Origin: Sporomusa ovata DSM 2662
GTDB lineage: Bacteria; Bacillota; Negativicutes; Sporomusales; Sporomusaceae
Reading direction: 5' to 3'
Assembly: GCF_000445445.1 (NCBI RefSeq)
Contig: NZ_ASXP01000005.1
Coordinates: 310,053 to 374,052 of the forward strand
DNA: 64,000 bases
Position numbers and translations under genes: made by a program. Each line of letters opens with the position of its first letter. The stretch's first letter is position 1. The notes under the pieces are model-generated. The model saw only the letters and a list, made by a program, of their open reading frames with translations, searched no databases and was not told the origin of the DNA. Of the stretch, positions 62,506 through 64,000 are shown piece by piece.

Positions 62506-62939
62506 AGCATTACCTCAATTCTTTATCAACATTCTTGCTAATTCGTACATATTTTAACAAAGAGAGTTACGGGTGATAACCAGGAAAGTTTAGGCTACCA
62601 AGTATTTACTATTCGGATCACCGGCTTCTTCTTAACATAAACTCACTCCTTGAGTATAGCTTTACCAGCAACTTCTGTATTAAACTCCGCCATTGACAGC
62701 AGGGTCCGATATGAATACTAAAAAATTATTTCGCTATAAATTTCCATAATCCTTTAAATTTCATTTGATGAAAGTGGCTATATCATTTATTCAAAAATAA
62801 AAAAAGCCGGTCAAGACGACTCTTCATCATCCCAACTGGCCATTTCATAGATTAAGTTTATAATCTTCCTATATATATATATAAGATTCTTGTTGTCATT
62901 GGCTCCGCTAATACATTTTTGATCTATTTTAATTCTCCC
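62506..62939. other. 434-bp intergenic region
   Basis: No gene. It contains a weak inverted repeat near 62804-62845 (GCCGGT / ACTGGCC) that may terminate the SHMT-like gene's downstream neighbour, and a short AT dinucleotide run at 62868-62882. Confidence 0.4.
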
Positions 62940-64000
62940 TCAGAAAGTGGACATCAAATTTTCAAGGTTTTTCGTAATATCCTCATCGGTAAAACAGTAT
63001 TTCATGTCGGTGAAATTACCCCTAAGTTTTGCAACTTCTTCCTTGATGTTTTTATTCTTTAGAACGATGTCCGCTATATATTCTGCCGTCTGTTCAAACT
63101 CTTTGTTTCCGAAGCCGAATCTCGTCATTTCAGAAACGCCAAGCCTGATTGCGCCGGAAGCCGAGAAGCCTTCTTCTTCTGGCGTAGCCTGATAGTTGAC
63201 GATGATATTGTTGTTTTCGAGCCTGTTTGCTATTTCCGGCCCTGTGCCATATCCCACCCTCACAATTACCTGATGAGTTTCCGTGTACGATATGGAAGGA
63301 TCGCCGGCAACATCTAGTCCGGCATTCTTAAGACATTTTGCAAAATACTTGGCATTTTGGATTATATTCTTCTGGTACTCATCTTTGAAACTGTTCATTT
63401 CATAGGCTGCCATCAACAGCCCAAGCATAGTACCAAGGTGGTGATTGCTTACGCTTCCTGGGAAAGCCCTTGTTTCGATGGTTTCCCATAATCCGAATTT
63501 ATAATCAGCCTTGCCGTAATTGCCGGCAATGATTCCTCTTTGGGTGCCGAAGAAGGTCTTATGAGTTGAACCTGTGACAATTTCAGCACCTTCAACAAAT
63601 GGATTTTGGAAGTAATCTCCTACCAGGCCTAGTACGTGGGCCATATCATACATGATAATTGCATTGATTTTCTGTTCATCAATAAACTGCCGTATCTCTC
63701 TCACAGGTTCTTTATGCAATACCATGCTTTTACCGAAAATGATAAGTTCCGGTTTATATTTCTCTATGACTTTTTTCGTTTCCTCAACATCGATTTTGAA
63801 ACTATTATCCTTTTCTACCGGAAAATTGACAACTGCGTTTTTTTCGGTGACAGGATCAATGGCTATGTAGTCATGCAAAGCGCCCATAGGCTGGGCACTC
63901 AAGTGTCCCCCCCTGATGATGTGATTGTTTAATACATAGCCCAAACGCGAAGCGTCCTTTTTTCTATTTACCCTGTTTTTGAAATCCATAATCGCACTAA
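62940..64000 (-). CDS. Serine hydroxymethyltransferase-like PLP enzyme, truncated at the window edge
   Basis: At least 352 residues of an SHMT-related fold-type I enzyme. The cofactor Lys lies in GSTHKTFFGTQRG and the cofactor Asp in MYDMAHVLGL. No ribosome-binding site precedes the ATG at 63989 and the frame is open to the window edge, so the N-terminal ~70-100 residues lie outside. SHMT moves one-carbon units between serine and folate; this subfamily's substrate is not certain. Confidence 0.85.
   Translation of the reverse strand, partial: SAIMDFKNRVNRKKDASRLGYVLNNHIIRGGHLSAQPMGALHDYIAIDPVTEKNAVVNFPVEKDNSFKIDVEETKKVIEKYKPELIIFGKSMVLHKEPVREIRQFIDEQKINAIIMYDMAHVLGLVGDYFQNPFVEGAEIVTGSTHKTFFGTQRGIIAGNYGKADYKFGLWETIETRAFPGSVSNHHLGTMLGLLMAAYEMNSFKDEYQKNIIQNAKYFAKCLKNAGLDVAGDPSISYTETHQVIVRVGYGTGPEIANRLENNNIIVNYQATPEEEGFSASGAIRLGVSEMTRFGFGNKEFEQTAEYIADIVLKNKNIKEEVAKLRGNFTDMKYCFTDEDITKNLENLMSTF

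Overview
The window looks like chromosome of an anaerobic, spore-forming, diderm Firmicute of the Negativicutes (Sporomusa/Pelosinus-like); this is inferred from gene content, not from a database match. A complete TonB-dependent outer-membrane receptor sits beside Firmicute hallmarks: a tryptophan T-box, spore photoproduct lyase, a CAP-domain secreted protein, CBO0543-type membrane proteins and PocR-domain signalling proteins. Oxygen defence (rubrerythrin-like protein with flavodiiron FprA, peroxiredoxin) and a tungsten-type aldehyde:ferredoxin oxidoreductase fit a strict anaerobe. I saw no rRNA, tRNA, CRISPR array or intact transposase.

Layout. 1-12 kb: edge of a YczE-like membrane gene, an alpha/beta hydrolase, a soluble PocR-MCP with CheW, M18 aminopeptidase, rubrerythrin/FprA, an oxidoreductase, a hydrolase, a CAP protein and HtrA. 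12-25 kb: two CBO0543 membrane genes, a STAS plus REC-GGDEF pair behind a c-di-GMP-I riboswitch, PadR/FtsW-like, Nudix/threonine aldolase, a PocR-PAS-GGDEF-EAL protein, TrpB2 behind a Trp T-box, a DUF2161 nuclease-like protein and a ClC transporter. 25-36.5 kb is a molybdenum/tungsten island: TupB/TupC, a molybdenum-storage-protein homologue with a small Asp/His-tailed partner, a divergent HTH plus molybdate-binding-like regulator, a sigma-54 activator, AOR, MoeA and a Mop molbindin. AOR and moeA are transcribed divergently from overlapping -35 boxes, each through a mirror-image Moco/Tuco-type riboswitch. 37-46 kb: cysteine desulfurase, then on the minus strand ccmA-ccmB-ccmC-ccmE, three tandem copies of the same riboswitch type each with its own terminator, a decayed tonB, a TonB-dependent receptor, a fibronectin-III protein and a diheme protein with a molybdopterin-domain-like C-terminus. 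46-64 kb: PflX-like radical SAM protein, Hfq, a broken MFS gene, a TIR-domain protein, SplB, an MCP behind a second c-di-GMP-I riboswitch, a DapB-like reductase behind a c-di-AMP (ydaO) riboswitch, a Csp copper protein, a broken DUF421 gene, a promoter-driven structured RNA, rsgA with a leader peptide and a hairpin masking its ribosome-binding site, a peroxiredoxin, small metabolic genes, a site-2 protease and a truncated SHMT-like gene at the right edge.

The most interesting theme is RNA control of metal-cofactor biology. Five riboswitch units of one architecture lie in 9.5 kb, three in tandem ahead of an outer-membrane receptor. Together with W transport, W/Mo storage, Moco synthesis and AOR, they suggest a complete acquisition-storage-use circuit, possibly including TonB-dependent metal uptake. 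Second is the rsgA leader, organised like a translational attenuator. Third is an unassigned ~95-nt multi-branched RNA with its own promoter. Three pseudogenes and four families of duplicated hairpin or REP-like repeats show ongoing decay and repeat spread.
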